Of a stretch of 64,000 nt of DNA, positions 27,044-35,380 are shown piece after piece (positions within the stretch are counted from its first letter, which is position 1; the number at the start of each line of letters is the position of its first letter). The DNA comes from Bacillota bacterium. GTDB taxonomy: Bacteria; Bacillota; UBA4882; UBA8346. Position numbers and translations under genes: made by a program. The notes beneath the pieces are model-generated. The model ran no database searches, was not told the origin of the DNA, and was given only the letters and a program-made list of their open reading frames with translations. The stretch lies in NCBI GenBank assembly GCA_023394955.1, contig JAEWZY010000065.1, forward strand, positions 1-64,000, in the 5' to 3' direction.

Positions 27044-27175
27044 TCCTATTCAACCCTGTATACCTGTTTAAGTAGCTGTTAAGAATTTAGGGGAAATGTA
27101 ACACCAAATAATAATTAGTCTATATTGTATTACAAAAAAAGCAATATTCGCGAAAAAAATTTGGAATCCTGCTTG

Positions 27176-27373
27176 CTATCTTTGTAAAGCATTATTGATA
27201 ACTTCATTAGCTTCTTCGATCTCCATCTCCGATACCATCACCTCAATATTTTTTTCTTCTTTTTGCGTAACTCTGGACTCTTTCAACTTAACCAAGATGC
27301 CTTCAGTCTCCAATAATTCTTTGAGAATTGAGGCAACTTTACGGTTAGGGGCGATATAAACAACAATCCACAT
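27176..27373 (-). CDS. Small conserved protein upstream of accD (DUF2007-like)
   Basis: This 65-residue soluble protein opens MWIVVYIAPNRKVASILKEL and has a ferredoxin-like beta-alpha-beta pattern ending in EANEVINNALQR. Short proteins like this sit upstream of accDA in many Clostridia and are often mislabelled as glutamate decarboxylase; they resemble the DUF2007 putative signal-transducing family. No catalytic residues stand out, and the function is unknown. It is preceded by two good promoters (27407-27475), so it is probably the first gene of the acc operon. Confidence 0.75.
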   Translation of the reverse strand: MWIVVYIAPNRKVASILKELLETEGILVKLKESRVTQKEEKNIEVMVSEMEIEEANEVINNALQR

Positions 27374-27406
27374 TATTATACCCCACTTTTTTTAGCTTAC
27401 TTTATC

Positions 27407-27475
27407 AGAATATATGAGAAGCATATGCTTGTCAAGATCTTGTCATAGTTTAACAGCAGTATCTGAAAACGTCAA
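27407..27475 (-). promoter_or_regulatory. Tandem sigma-A promoters for the acc operon
   Basis: Two minus-strand promoters lie in tandem: TTGACG (27470-27475) with TAAACT (27447-27452), and TTGACA (27430-27435) with TATTCT (27407-27412). Each has a 17-bp spacer. They precede the small gene and accD. Confidence 0.6.
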
Positions 27476-27512
27476 GTCATTTTTTGACTCTTAATCTTGG
27501 TTCAAAAAACAA

Positions 27513-27549
27513 ACCGGTCTTACCTTGAAATTAATAAAGGTCAACCGGT
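27513..27549 (-). terminator. Terminator after tldE
   Basis: ACCGGT at both ends pairs, with an inner ACCTT/AAGGT pairing, followed on the minus strand by TTTGTTTTTTG. It lies about 40 bp past the tldE stop. An internal bulge makes the fold less ideal. Confidence 0.6.
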
Positions 27550-27586
27550 ATCCAAAAACTATTTCAATTACTAAATTATTGTTGCC

Positions 27587-28909
27587 TTAAATTGAAGCGC
27601 TGGCTATCATCGAATAGCCGGGATTGTCCTCGCTTTCAACTTTTCCAAATTGACTATCCTTAAGGGTCAACGACTTCAAAAAGTCCCCGTTAATCACTGC
27701 TTTTGTCTTGCCTATGATTTGACCGTTTTCTACTAATAAGCCTTGGTCGGCGGTGAGGGAAAAATTTCCCGAACTGGAATCCTGAGTATGAAGGCCCAAT
27801 ACGGACAAGACAATCAAGCCGCGATCAACGGTTCTAATAAGATCATTCCAAGGCAGGATTTGAGATCCGGTCTCTAAAAAAACACCTCGCCCTCCCACCG
27901 GAAGCGGTGTAGGCGGCATGCCAAGTTTTTTTCCATACTTTACGTTTAAAACCGGACTTCGAAGTTTACCGTCACTGATTAAAGCCATCTCTCCACCAGG
28001 TACTCCTTCATTGGTACAGGGATAAGAAAAAGCGCGCCAGGGAAGTAGATTATTTATTTTGAGTCCTAGATCTTCTCTCAACACTTGGGAATAGTTTCGA
28101 AAATCCTCGGCAGAAAACCGGCTCTGGCGGTTCACTACTAAACTGCCATACAAATTGTTAAGTAAAAAATATCCTAAAAACGACTCAAAGATATCCGGTG
28201 GAAACAATAGCTTTAACGGGCCTGATTTTATATTAGGCGCTTGTTTTTCCAAAAGCATACCAATCCGGCCGGTCTCTTCAATAATACGGTTGATTTCGGT
28301 CTCATCTGGCCATTTTTTTTCTTGATAAGACTGTCCATAACTATCGTTCACTGCAAAGAAGAATTCCACCGGCGTTTGAGTGTATCGTTTCAGTAACCCT
28401 TGAGAATTAGCGATAGTCCTCAAGCCTTCATAACATTTTAATTTACCATCGACCTTTCGCAATCCTAGAGTTTGCAACCTTTTTAGCCCTTGATTCAAAA
28501 GCTGAAAAGGTTTTTCGGTTTCCTTGCTAACTATCGCCTTCACTTGATTATCTTCCAACACAACCTCGGGTATTTGTTTGGGGGTATACAATCCAGCTCC
28601 GCCCGGATCATGGTAAGCAGTGGTTTTCCAGGTTTTGATATACTCAGAGAACTCTTCAATGGATTTTAAATCAAGCTTGGCGGAGGTGTAGCGGTTGTCT
28701 TTCCAAATCAAGTAAAGTTCCCCAGAGACACTTCTTTTATAAGCTGGCGCTGAATAGGGACCACCGATGCGATTGTCCTTCAAACCAACTTCAATACCTT
28801 TCGATTCATGAAGATCAAACCGCCAATCCATCAAATCAAGATCGCTTTTTATGTATCTTTCCAAGGAATTGATAAGCCTTCCAAATAACTCCATCTTATT
28901 TACCCCCAA
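27587..28909 (-). CDS. tldE: TldE/PmbA-family protease subunit
   Basis: This 440-residue protein of the TldD/PmbA family forms a heterodimer with TldD that degrades unfolded or short peptides and processes modified peptides. It lacks the HExxxH zinc motif, as expected for the non-catalytic TldE partner. Recognisable text includes VFLETGSQILPWNDLIRT and GLHTQDSSSGNFSLTADQGLLVENGQ (in two parts), the latter the family C-terminal signature. It overlaps tldD by 14 bp and is followed by a terminator. Confidence 0.88.
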   Translation of the reverse strand: MGVNKMELFGRLINSLERYIKSDLDLMDWRFDLHESKGIEVGLKDNRIGGPYSAPAYKRSVSGELYLIWKDNRYTSAKLDLKSIEEFSEYIKTWKTTAYHDPGGAGLYTPKQIPEVVLEDNQVKAIVSKETEKPFQLLNQGLKRLQTLGLRKVDGKLKCYEGLRTIANSQGLLKRYTQTPVEFFFAVNDSYGQSYQEKKWPDETEINRIIEETGRIGMLLEKQAPNIKSGPLKLLFPPDIFESFLGYFLLNNLYGSLVVNRQSRFSAEDFRNYSQVLREDLGLKINNLLPWRAFSYPCTNEGVPGGEMALISDGKLRSPVLNVKYGKKLGMPPTPLPVGGRGVFLETGSQILPWNDLIRTVDRGLIVLSVLGLHTQDSSSGNFSLTADQGLLVENGQIIGKTKAVINGDFLKSLTLKDSQFGKVESEDNPGYSMIASASI

Positions 28910-30377
28910 TCATAATCTCAGGGTTTTCCGCAATTAATAAAAATTGATGTGACCCTCCGCAGCTGGGGACCGATTGACCCATTTTGCCACAGGTCCCCAT
29001 AGCATCAATTTGTAATGGACCTAAAGCGGCGACTACTGATTGGAGCACGGAAAGGACCTTACCGCTAAAAATAGCCGGTTTGTAGAGGACCGGTGTTTCT
29101 CCTAAGAGATAAATCCCGCTACAATGAAAAACAAAATCTCCAAAAGCCGGGTTGACCTGACCTCCTTGAAAACCGGTTAAATATAATACTTTTTCATGGG
29201 GCGCGACTAATTGTCGTTCAATCAAAAGCCGATATAAATTATCCGGTTTAATCCCTTCGAGTGGCATCTTCATTGGTATCGGATCATCCATCTCGATTCG
29301 AATATTGGTCATCCTGGCGATGGGAAGTTGATAAAAATTTTCGACCCGTTCGGCCCCGGTATATTGAACTCCGGCTTTGGCGGCTGAAAATATATCGGCC
29401 AAACCGGCCTGAAGCACTCCATGATCTACAATTTTTACAGTTTGACGTTCAATACCCACGGCGCTAATTGGTTGGTAAGCATAGTCGCCTTCGATGGGGC
29501 CGTCGATGATTGAAAGCTTAGGATTGGCCACTGCCATACCCGTCTTTAGCCGCCCGTTATCACCTAAGATTGAACTTTCCAACCCATCGGTTTCAGCGGC
29601 ATGTCCAAAAGCTTCATGAGCCAAACCTTTCGCTAAAGCGTAATCAATTACTAATTTATAATGGCCGGCCGGAAGATCTTCCGCTGAAAGAAGATCAAGA
29701 CTAAGGTTAGCAGCTCTTTTAGCCCGTTGCCGAAGCCGGTCTAGGTTTTGTTGGGTAACAATGACTCCCAGATCAGTCCCGGGAAGATTAGCATAAGTTG
29801 TCGCAGTTCGAGAGCTTTCTTTAGCCGTAATCATATGATAGATAAAAGAGCGCGGAGTGTTAAAAATTACATCGGTCCCATCTGCTCTTACAATACGCCA
29901 TTCTTCATCAGTTAATCTTAATAAGGTCCGCACCGACAGCCTGGAATCGATCTCAGCCACCTCCTCATTAAGCAACTGCAAGCGTTCTTCGATTTCATTA
30001 AGAGGCATACTGTCAAAAGGGTATTCCGGCCGGATTTCAATGCGTTTTCTTAAAGGTGGGACTTTGAAAATCTCTTGATTTGGTTCGCCATTAAAGGATT
30101 CCGCCTGGGCGGCAAGGAATGCGGCTTTTTCAATCAATTCCGCAGTTACTTCCGGGCTTAACTGATCGGCGGCGGCAAATCCCATAAATCCTCTCCGGTT
30201 GAAAACTTGAGTCCCCAGTCCTTCCAAAACTCCGGTACTGACCTCTTCGATCCGCCCATTATTAATATTGACCGTTAAATCTTTCCGGCTTTGAAACCGG
30301 GCGATAAAATAAAGCTCCTTTTCTTGAGTTTGCTGACGGCAGACTTGAATAAGGCGATCATAACTATCGACTCTCAT
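28896..30377 (-). CDS. tldD: TldD metalloprotease subunit
   Basis: This 493-residue catalytic subunit carries HEAFGH (His254-Glu255-His259) as zinc motif inside GLAHEAFGHAAETDG. Downstream C-terminal phrases are VGIERQTVKIVDHGVL, YLTGFQGGQVNPAFGDFVF, and CGKMGQSVPSCGGSHQFLL. The N-terminal part contains the usual NNGRIEEV and GLGTQVFNRRGFMGFA. It is coupled to tldE downstream. No RiPP precursor gene is obvious beside it, so a housekeeping peptidase role is most likely. Confidence 0.95.
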   Translation of the reverse strand: MRVDSYDRLIQVCRQQTQEKELYFIARFQSRKDLTVNINNGRIEEVSTGVLEGLGTQVFNRRGFMGFAAADQLSPEVTAELIEKAAFLAAQAESFNGEPNQEIFKVPPLRKRIEIRPEYPFDSMPLNEIEERLQLLNEEVAEIDSRLSVRTLLRLTDEEWRIVRADGTDVIFNTPRSFIYHMITAKESSRTATTYANLPGTDLGVIVTQQNLDRLRQRAKRAANLSLDLLSAEDLPAGHYKLVIDYALAKGLAHEAFGHAAETDGLESSILGDNGRLKTGMAVANPKLSIIDGPIEGDYAYQPISAVGIERQTVKIVDHGVLQAGLADIFSAAKAGVQYTGAERVENFYQLPIARMTNIRIEMDDPIPMKMPLEGIKPDNLYRLLIERQLVAPHEKVLYLTGFQGGQVNPAFGDFVFHCSGIYLLGETPVLYKPAIFSGKVLSVLQSVVAALGPLQIDAMGTCGKMGQSVPSCGGSHQFLLIAENPEIMIGGK

Positions 30378-30520
30378 CCGATACCTCTTTCCTGAAACTT
30401 GACGAAATATATTTTATAATTCTTAAAATCATAGGACAGCTTGAGATTTGAATAATGGATTATTTTTAGAGTGCCCGCATCATTATTGATTATTCGTTCT
30501 ACGTTACGTGTTGCTTATAT

Positions 30521-30868
30521 CTAATTCAAATGTTCAGCCCGGAATCTTGTTTCAGCTGCAACAACTTGAGGAGCCAATAATTCAATCAAAATTTCACTGT
30601 AATGCGTTAGATCGAAATCCGGGTTCCAGGTCCAGAAGTCTAGCGCCAAAAATTTCTGTTCGGAAAACATCTGAATCAGAATAAAAGCAGCTTCAAATTC
30701 ACCGCTAATCAAAATAACGGGCAGAGTAGCGGTTCGAACTACCCAGTTAAAATCGTTTACCGTTAACGCCCTAGCCATTTCAGTCGCTAATTGTAAAGGA
30801 TCTTCACACAGTTTATTCTGGCACAAATAGAGGTCGGCTAGATAATGCCTGCCTAATTTTATATTCAT
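30521..30868 (-). CDS. Degenerate S-adenosylmethionine-decarboxylase-like protein (SpeH fold, no pyruvoyl site)
   Basis: This protein of about 115 residues matches the small bacterial AdoMet decarboxylase (SpeH) in outline: LGRHYLADLYLC at the N-terminus, a central strand PVILISGE, and FLALDFWTWN near the end, equal to the SpeH YAAVDVFTC strand. The self-cleaving Ser-containing ESH motif, the proton-donor His and the active Cys of SpeH are all missing (replaced by GEFE, IQMF and TW regions). It should therefore not form a pyruvoyl group. ATG at 30868 has GGGAGG eleven bases upstream and aligns with SpeH starts; an upstream TTG would add 13 residues. No spermidine synthase is adjacent. It may be a regulatory subunit or a recruited fold; function unknown. 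Confidence 0.6.
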   Translation of the reverse strand: MNIKLGRHYLADLYLCQNKLCEDPLQLATEMARALTVNDFNWVVRTATLPVILISGEFEAAFILIQMFSEQKFLALDFWTWNPDFDLTHYSEILIELLAPQVVAAETRFRAEHLN

Positions 30869-30976
30869 CCCCGGACAGCCCTCCCCGGGAAATTTTTCAT
30901 TTTCCAATTCATCTAAAACATAATATGATTTTGACAGGGCTCTCGGTGAAGTTTTCCTATAAAAAATTAAAACTAC

Positions 30977-32560
30977 TTATTTGAGGAGTGTTTCTAAATC
31001 CGAGATAATTCTTCGGATATCAGCTAATTGGACGCTGGTTTTCTCCATTGAATTCTCCTCAATTTGACGGCGTAAATTTATTACCGAATGTTCTAGGTCG
31101 GTTACGGTCCGATCAAGGGAGAAGTTAGCCATGGCAGGTTGTGGCAGTATTTGTCGATGGGCTGCGGCATTCAATTCAAACTCTTCTCCCCAAACCGGAA
31201 TTGACGGTTCAATCCCGAATTTTTGACGGATTAAAGCCGCCAATTCTTTTTGGGCGTTATTTTCACCGTGAGTAATAAAAATTCCGCGAGGCAATTGTTC
31301 AAATCCCTCCAGCCAATCGATTAATCCCCCTCGATCCGCGTGGGCCGAGAAACCTCCGATGGAATGGATTTGGGCCCTGACACCGATCTCCTCGCCCATA
31401 ATTTTAACTACTTTAGCGCCCTCTAGAAGCCTTCTTCCCAGAGTCCCTTCGGCTTGATACCCCACAAATAAAACATGAGATTCCGGCCGCCACAGATTGT
31501 GTTTAAGGTGATGTAAAATCCGTCCGGCATCGCACATTCCACTGGCGGAAATGATAATCGCGCCTTTAGCGATATGGTTAATCCGCCGCGAGTCCTCAAC
31601 AGTACGCGTAAAATAAAGATTGTTGAACTCGAATGGACTTTGGTTGTCAGCCAACATTTTTAATGTAGGTTCATCATAATACCCTGGATTATCACGGTAG
31701 ATTTCCGTTACCGAAATAGCCATCGGGCTATCGATATATACTGGAATTCGCGGTATTTCGCCTTTCAACAGTAAAGTCCGGATATGGTAAAGCAAATCTT
31801 GAGTCCGGCCAACCGCAAATGCCGGGATCACCAGGTTTCCACCGCTTTCAACGCTTTCGATGATCAGTTTCTTTAATTGTCCGACTCTTTCCTCGGAGTC
31901 TTCATGCAATCTGTTTCCATAAGTCGACTCAATTAGTACATAATCCGCCCGACTTACATAAGTGGGATCCTGAATAATCGGTTGGTTTTTTTGGCCTAGA
32001 TCCCCGGAAAACACAATTTTAGTGGTTGTGCCCTCTTCAGTAATACAAATTTCGATCAACGCCGAACCTAAGATATGACCGGCATCCAAGAAACGAACCG
32101 TAATCTCCGGGACCGGCTTGAATTCTTCCTGATAATTAACGGCCTGAAACAAAGACAAACAATTCACCGCATCGATTGAAGTATATAAGGGTTCCGTTGG
32201 AAGTTGGCCTTTGCGGGCCCGCTTCCGGTTACGCCATTCACTCTCCGTCTCCTGAATATGTCCCGAATCAGGCAACATAATCCGGCATAATTCAACTGTT
32301 GCCTTTGTAGCGAATATTTTATTGGAAAAACCGTTTTTAGCCAATTTAGGAATTAATCCGGAATGGTCGATATGAGCATGGGTTAATAGTCCAAAATCTA
32401 AGTCCGCCGGATTGAATATAAAGTCGCGTTCATTTAGATTGCGGATTTCTTTGCTGCCTTGAAACATACCGCAGTCCACTATAAAACGGTAGCGCCCGGT
32501 CTCAACTAGATAACAAGAACCAGTAACGGTGCCTGATGCTCCGCAAAAAGTAATTTTCAT
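30977..32560 (-). CDS. Metallo-beta-lactamase/beta-CASP RNA-processing exonuclease
   Basis: This 527-residue protein has the CPSF73/YSH1-like layout. A metallo-beta-lactamase core carries HAHIDH (His61, His63, Asp65, His66), a zinc-ligand His in FLDAGHILGSALIE, and SGDLGQ. A beta-CASP domain then has VIPAFAVGRTQDLL, ISASGMCDAGRILHHL, and the C-terminal GFSAHAD motif. Such enzymes cut or trim RNA. A C-terminal extension of about 60 residues ends in a helical SVINLRRQIEENSMEKT part. It stands alone between the SpeH-like gene and tRNA-Pro. A KH domain, as in archaeal CPSF, is absent. Confidence 0.93.
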   Translation of the reverse strand: MKITFCGASGTVTGSCYLVETGRYRFIVDCGMFQGSKEIRNLNERDFIFNPADLDFGLLTHAHIDHSGLIPKLAKNGFSNKIFATKATVELCRIMLPDSGHIQETESEWRNRKRARKGQLPTEPLYTSIDAVNCLSLFQAVNYQEEFKPVPEITVRFLDAGHILGSALIEICITEEGTTTKIVFSGDLGQKNQPIIQDPTYVSRADYVLIESTYGNRLHEDSEERVGQLKKLIIESVESGGNLVIPAFAVGRTQDLLYHIRTLLLKGEIPRIPVYIDSPMAISVTEIYRDNPGYYDEPTLKMLADNQSPFEFNNLYFTRTVEDSRRINHIAKGAIIISASGMCDAGRILHHLKHNLWRPESHVLFVGYQAEGTLGRRLLEGAKVVKIMGEEIGVRAQIHSIGGFSAHADRGGLIDWLEGFEQLPRGIFITHGENNAQKELAALIRQKFGIEPSIPVWGEEFELNAAAHRQILPQPAMANFSLDRTVTDLEHSVINLRRQIEENSMEKTSVQLADIRRIISDLETLLK

Positions 32561-32714
32561 TTAGTTACCCCCGTTTCAGTGATCATTCTTCAGTAATCAA
32601 TTATCCATAAAAACACCGATAAAATGGCGTCTTATATGCATCTGGCAGAGGATGATTATTGGAAATATGTTTAAGTAACTATTAAATATTCATCGTTTGT
32701 TGTAAAAGATTCCT

Positions 32715-32743
32715 TTGACAAACAATAAACTCTTTGCTATACT
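32715..32743 (+). promoter_or_regulatory. Consensus promoter of tRNA-Pro
   Basis: TTGACA (32715-32720) and TATACT (32738-32743) with a 17-bp spacer lie 16 bp upstream of the tRNA 5' end on the plus strand. The rest of the 32561-32759 gap holds nothing recognised. Confidence 0.9.
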
Positions 32744-32759
32744 AATAAATGCAGTTTTT

Positions 32760-32836
32760 CGGGGTGTGGCTCAGCTTGGTAGAGCGTTCGGTTCGGGACC
32801 GAAAGGCCGGAGGTTCAAATCCTCTCACCCCGACCA
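32760..32836 (+). tRNA. tRNA-Pro (anticodon CGG)
   Basis: This 77-nt tRNA has a complete cloverleaf. The acceptor stem CGGGGTG pairs with CACCCCG, and the D arm is GGCTCAGCTTGGTAGAGC. The anticodon stem TTCGG/CCGAA holds the loop TTCGGGA (anticodon CGG, reading CCG), and the T arm GGAGG/CCTCT encloses TTCAAAT. The discriminator A and CCA end are encoded in the DNA. Confidence 0.97.
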
Positions 32837-32852
32837 TCAATTTTAACTTTTT

Positions 32853-32880
32853 AAAGCCGGATGTTGGCTTTATTTTTTTA
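32853..32880 (+). terminator. Terminator of the tRNA gene
   Basis: AAAGCC and GGCTTT form a short stem with a 7-nt loop, followed by ATTTTTTTA on the plus strand, 17 bp after the tRNA CCA. Confidence 0.85.
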
Positions 32881-32954
32881 TTTTAAACAACGGCTTTAGA
32901 AAAAACATTCGTTAAACCGGCTGTTTTTCCTTTTAAAAATATTTTTCTCCAACT

Positions 32955-32990
32955 GCAAAAAACAGTCAAATTATTTACGATTCGACTGTT
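32955..32990 (-). terminator. Terminator of corA
   Basis: AACAGTC (32961-32967) pairs with GACTGTT (32984-32990). On the minus strand six T residues follow. It lies about 120 bp past the corA stop. The stretch between holds no proven gene. Confidence 0.75.
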
Positions 32991-33113
32991 CTTTTATTTG
33001 CACTTTTAATTCTATCTCAACCAAACTGTACACGGTCAATAGGGACATAGACCTTAAGTCTTATATCCTCGACCAAACCAAATGTCAGTGTATTCAGCAC
33101 AGAGCCATCAGCC

Positions 33114-34100
33114 TTAAAACAAATTTTTCCGTCGGAGCAACACTACTCCAGTTATACCTAAAGTAATTGAAAGAAAAATTGTAAAGATAAAAGCATAAGG
33201 AGAATCTTGCATCGGCAACGCTACGTTCATCCCATAGAAGCTGGCGACCATAGTTGGCAGTGCTAAAATAAACGTAATCGATGTCAAAAATTTCATAACA
33301 ATATTCAAGTTATTAGAAATAATCGAAGCGAACGCGTCCATAGTGCCGGTTAAAATATTGCTGTAAGTTTGACACATCTCAATCGCTTGTTTGTTTTCAG
33401 TAATGACATCTTCCAGCAATTCCTCGTCCTCCGGGTACATCTTTAAAATTTGAGTGGTCATGGCAGTGTCTGGGTCCTCATTGGCCATGGGCGATTTGAG
33501 TTGAAGTCTTAAGAGTTTCTCCATTACAATTTCGTTTGCCCGTAGTGAAGTCGTAAAGTACACCAAGCTTTTTTGGAGGTTCAATAATCTGATTAATTCT
33601 TCATTTTTCATGGAACCATGCAGTTTGTTTTCGATTTCCCCCGATTTTTTATCTATTTGTTGCAAATAGCGCAAAAAATAGGTAGCGGTTTTAAATAACA
33701 TCTGTAAGACGAAGCGTGTTCTCTTAAAAGTATAAAAAGAACGGTTCTTACCATTCTCAAACTCGGAAACAATTGGGTTCTCCTTCAAACAGACGGTTAT
33801 TACTAAATGTTCGGTTACAATAATCGCCAATGGGACCGTATCGTAAAAAAGTGAGCCATTTTCACCTTCAGAGATCGGGACATTGATCAAGATCAAGAGT
33901 TGGCCTTCATCAACTTCAATCCGGGAACGCTCTTCAGCGTCAAGCGCCGCCCGTAACAAATCGTGGTTAATACCGGCCATAGCGGAAACTTTCGTAATTT
34001 CCGCTTCAGGAGGGTTAATCAGATTAATCCAAATTCCTTTTTCAGCTAAATTGCCAATGGCGGTTAATTCGCCGTTTACAGTAAGATAAGCATGGAACAT
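33114..34100 (-). CDS. corA: CorA-type divalent cation (Mg2+) transporter
   Basis: This 328-residue protein has a long cytoplasmic alpha/beta and helical domain (about 1-265). Two C-terminal membrane helices follow, with the selectivity motif YGMN between the first helix and the loop (SFYGMNVALP). The loop keeps acidic and small residues, and the basic tail LRRKNLF follows helix two. CorA proteins form a pentamer that conducts Mg2+, or Co2+ and Ni2+. A consensus promoter lies about 245 bp upstream, with a folded leader between (see that entry). It is monocistronic. Confidence 0.93.
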   Translation of the reverse strand: MFHAYLTVNGELTAIGNLAEKGIWINLINPPEAEITKVSAMAGINHDLLRAALDAEERSRIEVDEGQLLILINVPISEGENGSLFYDTVPLAIIVTEHLVITVCLKENPIVSEFENGKNRSFYTFKRTRFVLQMLFKTATYFLRYLQQIDKKSGEIENKLHGSMKNEELIRLLNLQKSLVYFTTSLRANEIVMEKLLRLQLKSPMANEDPDTAMTTQILKMYPEDEELLEDVITENKQAIEMCQTYSNILTGTMDAFASIISNNLNIVMKFLTSITFILALPTMVASFYGMNVALPMQDSPYAFIFTIFLSITLGITGVVLLRRKNLF

Positions 34101-34189
34101 AAGGCCATCTCCCCTTCCGTCAATATGATTGCTTCATAATTTAAACTTGAGTTCGGATTCCATTGGAAGAAGAACCAGCCTTATTTGTC

Positions 34190-34338
34190 TTGAAGAAGCA
34201 CTTTAGAAACAAAAACTAAAAGAAGTGGTTATCAACAATGGAGTTTCCGATAATCGGTTATTCAATCCGGTTAGTCGCCAATTACTAGGGTCTCCCTCCA
34301 CTGTCTTCACCTACCTTTTATTATTGAATTATTTCTTC
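34190..34338 (-). promoter_or_regulatory. Long structured 5' leader of corA (candidate riboswitch, class unknown)
   Basis: On the minus strand CAGTGGAG (34316-34323) can pair with CTCCATTG (34236-34243). This encloses at least three smaller helices, including GGGAGACCC, TAGT/ACTA and CCGATTATCGG. A closed multi-helix junction near the 5' end of a 240-nt leader is typical of ion or metabolite sensors. The start shares only a few bases (AGGTGA) with the Mg2+ M-box, so I do not call that class. No clear terminator follows; control might be at translation. Bases 34101-34190 show nothing else. Confidence 0.45.
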
Positions 34339-34344
34339 TCTTTC

Positions 34345-34373
34345 ACTATATTCCTGCTGCTACCCGTTGTCAA
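34345..34373 (-). promoter_or_regulatory. Sigma-A promoter of corA
   Basis: TTGACA (34368-34373) and TATAGT (34345-34350) with a 17-bp spacer lie on the minus strand, which puts transcription start near 34338 and gives a leader of about 240 nt. Confidence 0.85.
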
Positions 34374-34474
34374 CTGTATTTCTAAAAATTTATTTTGAAA
34401 AAAAGTTTCGAATTGGAAACGTTAGTACGATTACATAAATATTTCTTAATATAATATTTTTTTATAATTAAAAA

Positions 34475-34495
34475 GACCAGTCATAAAAACCGGTC
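34475..34495 (-). terminator. Terminator of the rnf operon
   Basis: GACCGGT and ACTGGTC form a 7-bp stem on the minus strand followed by TTTTTAATT, about 40 bp after the rnfB stop. Confidence 0.88.
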
Positions 34496-34535
34496 CTTTT
34501 TCTATTAAAATCAACTATAAAAAGTGAACTATCAC

Positions 34536-35363
34536 CTAACCTACTTTGACTTTTACTTTTCCATCTTCTTGCGCGAACTTAATGGTTTTCATCGGGCATT
34601 TCTCGACACAAATTCCACAAGCGGTGCACTTTTCCGGATTAATCTCAGCCAAATAATCGGTTACGGTAATCGCTTGCTCAGGACAGTTCTTGGCGCAGAT
34701 ACCGCAGCCGATACACCCTACTTTACAAGCCTTCCGTACTTCAGGACCTTTACTATGGCTTTTACAGAGTACCATTACTTGCTGATCCTCGTCAATCAAT
34801 TTCATCAACCCCCGGGGACAAGCTTTAACGCAAGCGCCACAACCGGTGCAACGCTTGGGATTAACTTCCGGAAGGCCATTGTCATTAATTCTTAAAGCAT
34901 CGAACATACAAGCCCGGACACAATTTCCAAGTCCAAGACAACCATATTCGCAGACTTTCGGGCCTCCGTTCAACATGCCGGCCGCGGCGCAATCAGCCAC
35001 GCCCATGTAATAAAAACGGTCGACCCGCTCCGTTTTGCCTCCCTGACAAACCACTCTGGCATGTTGAGGCTTGGCGTTACTGTCAAATTCTACGCCCATG
35101 ATCGCAGCAATTTCAGCAGCCACCCGCGCTTTTCCTACCGGACAGGCGCCGACCGGCGCCGCTCCACCGACTATCGCGTCCGCTAAACCGCTACAACCGG
35201 GATAACCGCAAGCTCCACAATTAGCTCCCGGCAATGCTTCAAGGATTTCTCCCACTCTTGGATCAGTCTCAACCGCCAGTTTCTTAGAGGCGAAAGCGAG
35301 AATGGCGCCAAAAACCGTACCTAAAATACCTAATAAGAGAACCGACACTATTATCGGGGACAT
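34536..35363 (-). CDS. rnfB: Rnf complex subunit RnfB (iron-sulfur protein)
   Basis: This 275-residue iron-sulfur protein of the Rnf complex accepts electrons from ferredoxin. An N-terminal membrane anchor is followed by the RnfB cluster motif CGACGYPGC (about 48-56) with a later CPVG. A C-terminal ferredoxin-like part then has several CxxCxxCxxxCP sets: CTGCGACVKACP, CIGCGICAKNCP and CTACGICVEKCP, plus a modified CEYGCLGLGNCVRAC. The number of clusters is more like that of acetogens and other Clostridia than of proteobacteria. Last gene of the operon, 18 bp after rnfA. Confidence 0.96.
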   Translation of the reverse strand: MSPIIVSVLLLGILGTVFGAILAFASKKLAVETDPRVGEILEALPGANCGACGYPGCSGLADAIVGGAAPVGACPVGKARVAAEIAAIMGVEFDSNAKPQHARVVCQGGKTERVDRFYYMGVADCAAAGMLNGGPKVCEYGCLGLGNCVRACMFDALRINDNGLPEVNPKRCTGCGACVKACPRGLMKLIDEDQQVMVLCKSHSKGPEVRKACKVGCIGCGICAKNCPEQAITVTDYLAEINPEKCTACGICVEKCPMKTIKFAQEDGKVKVKVG

Positions 35364-35380
35364 CTCTTTTCACCTCCGAT

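Noticed and set aside
27044..27175. FapR operator before accD
   Set aside because: No TTAGTACC-type palindrome is present.
33030..33111. Open stretch after corA on the minus strand reading like a beta-rich protein (DIRLKVYVPIDRV)
   Set aside because: It is only about 30 codons long in a frame that runs into the end of corA, with no family that I can name. It may be a relic, but the evidence is too thin.
34101..34338. Mg2+-sensing M-box upstream of corA
   Set aside because: Only AGGTGA fits the consensus; the other conserved M-box parts were not found. Kept as an unknown structured leader.
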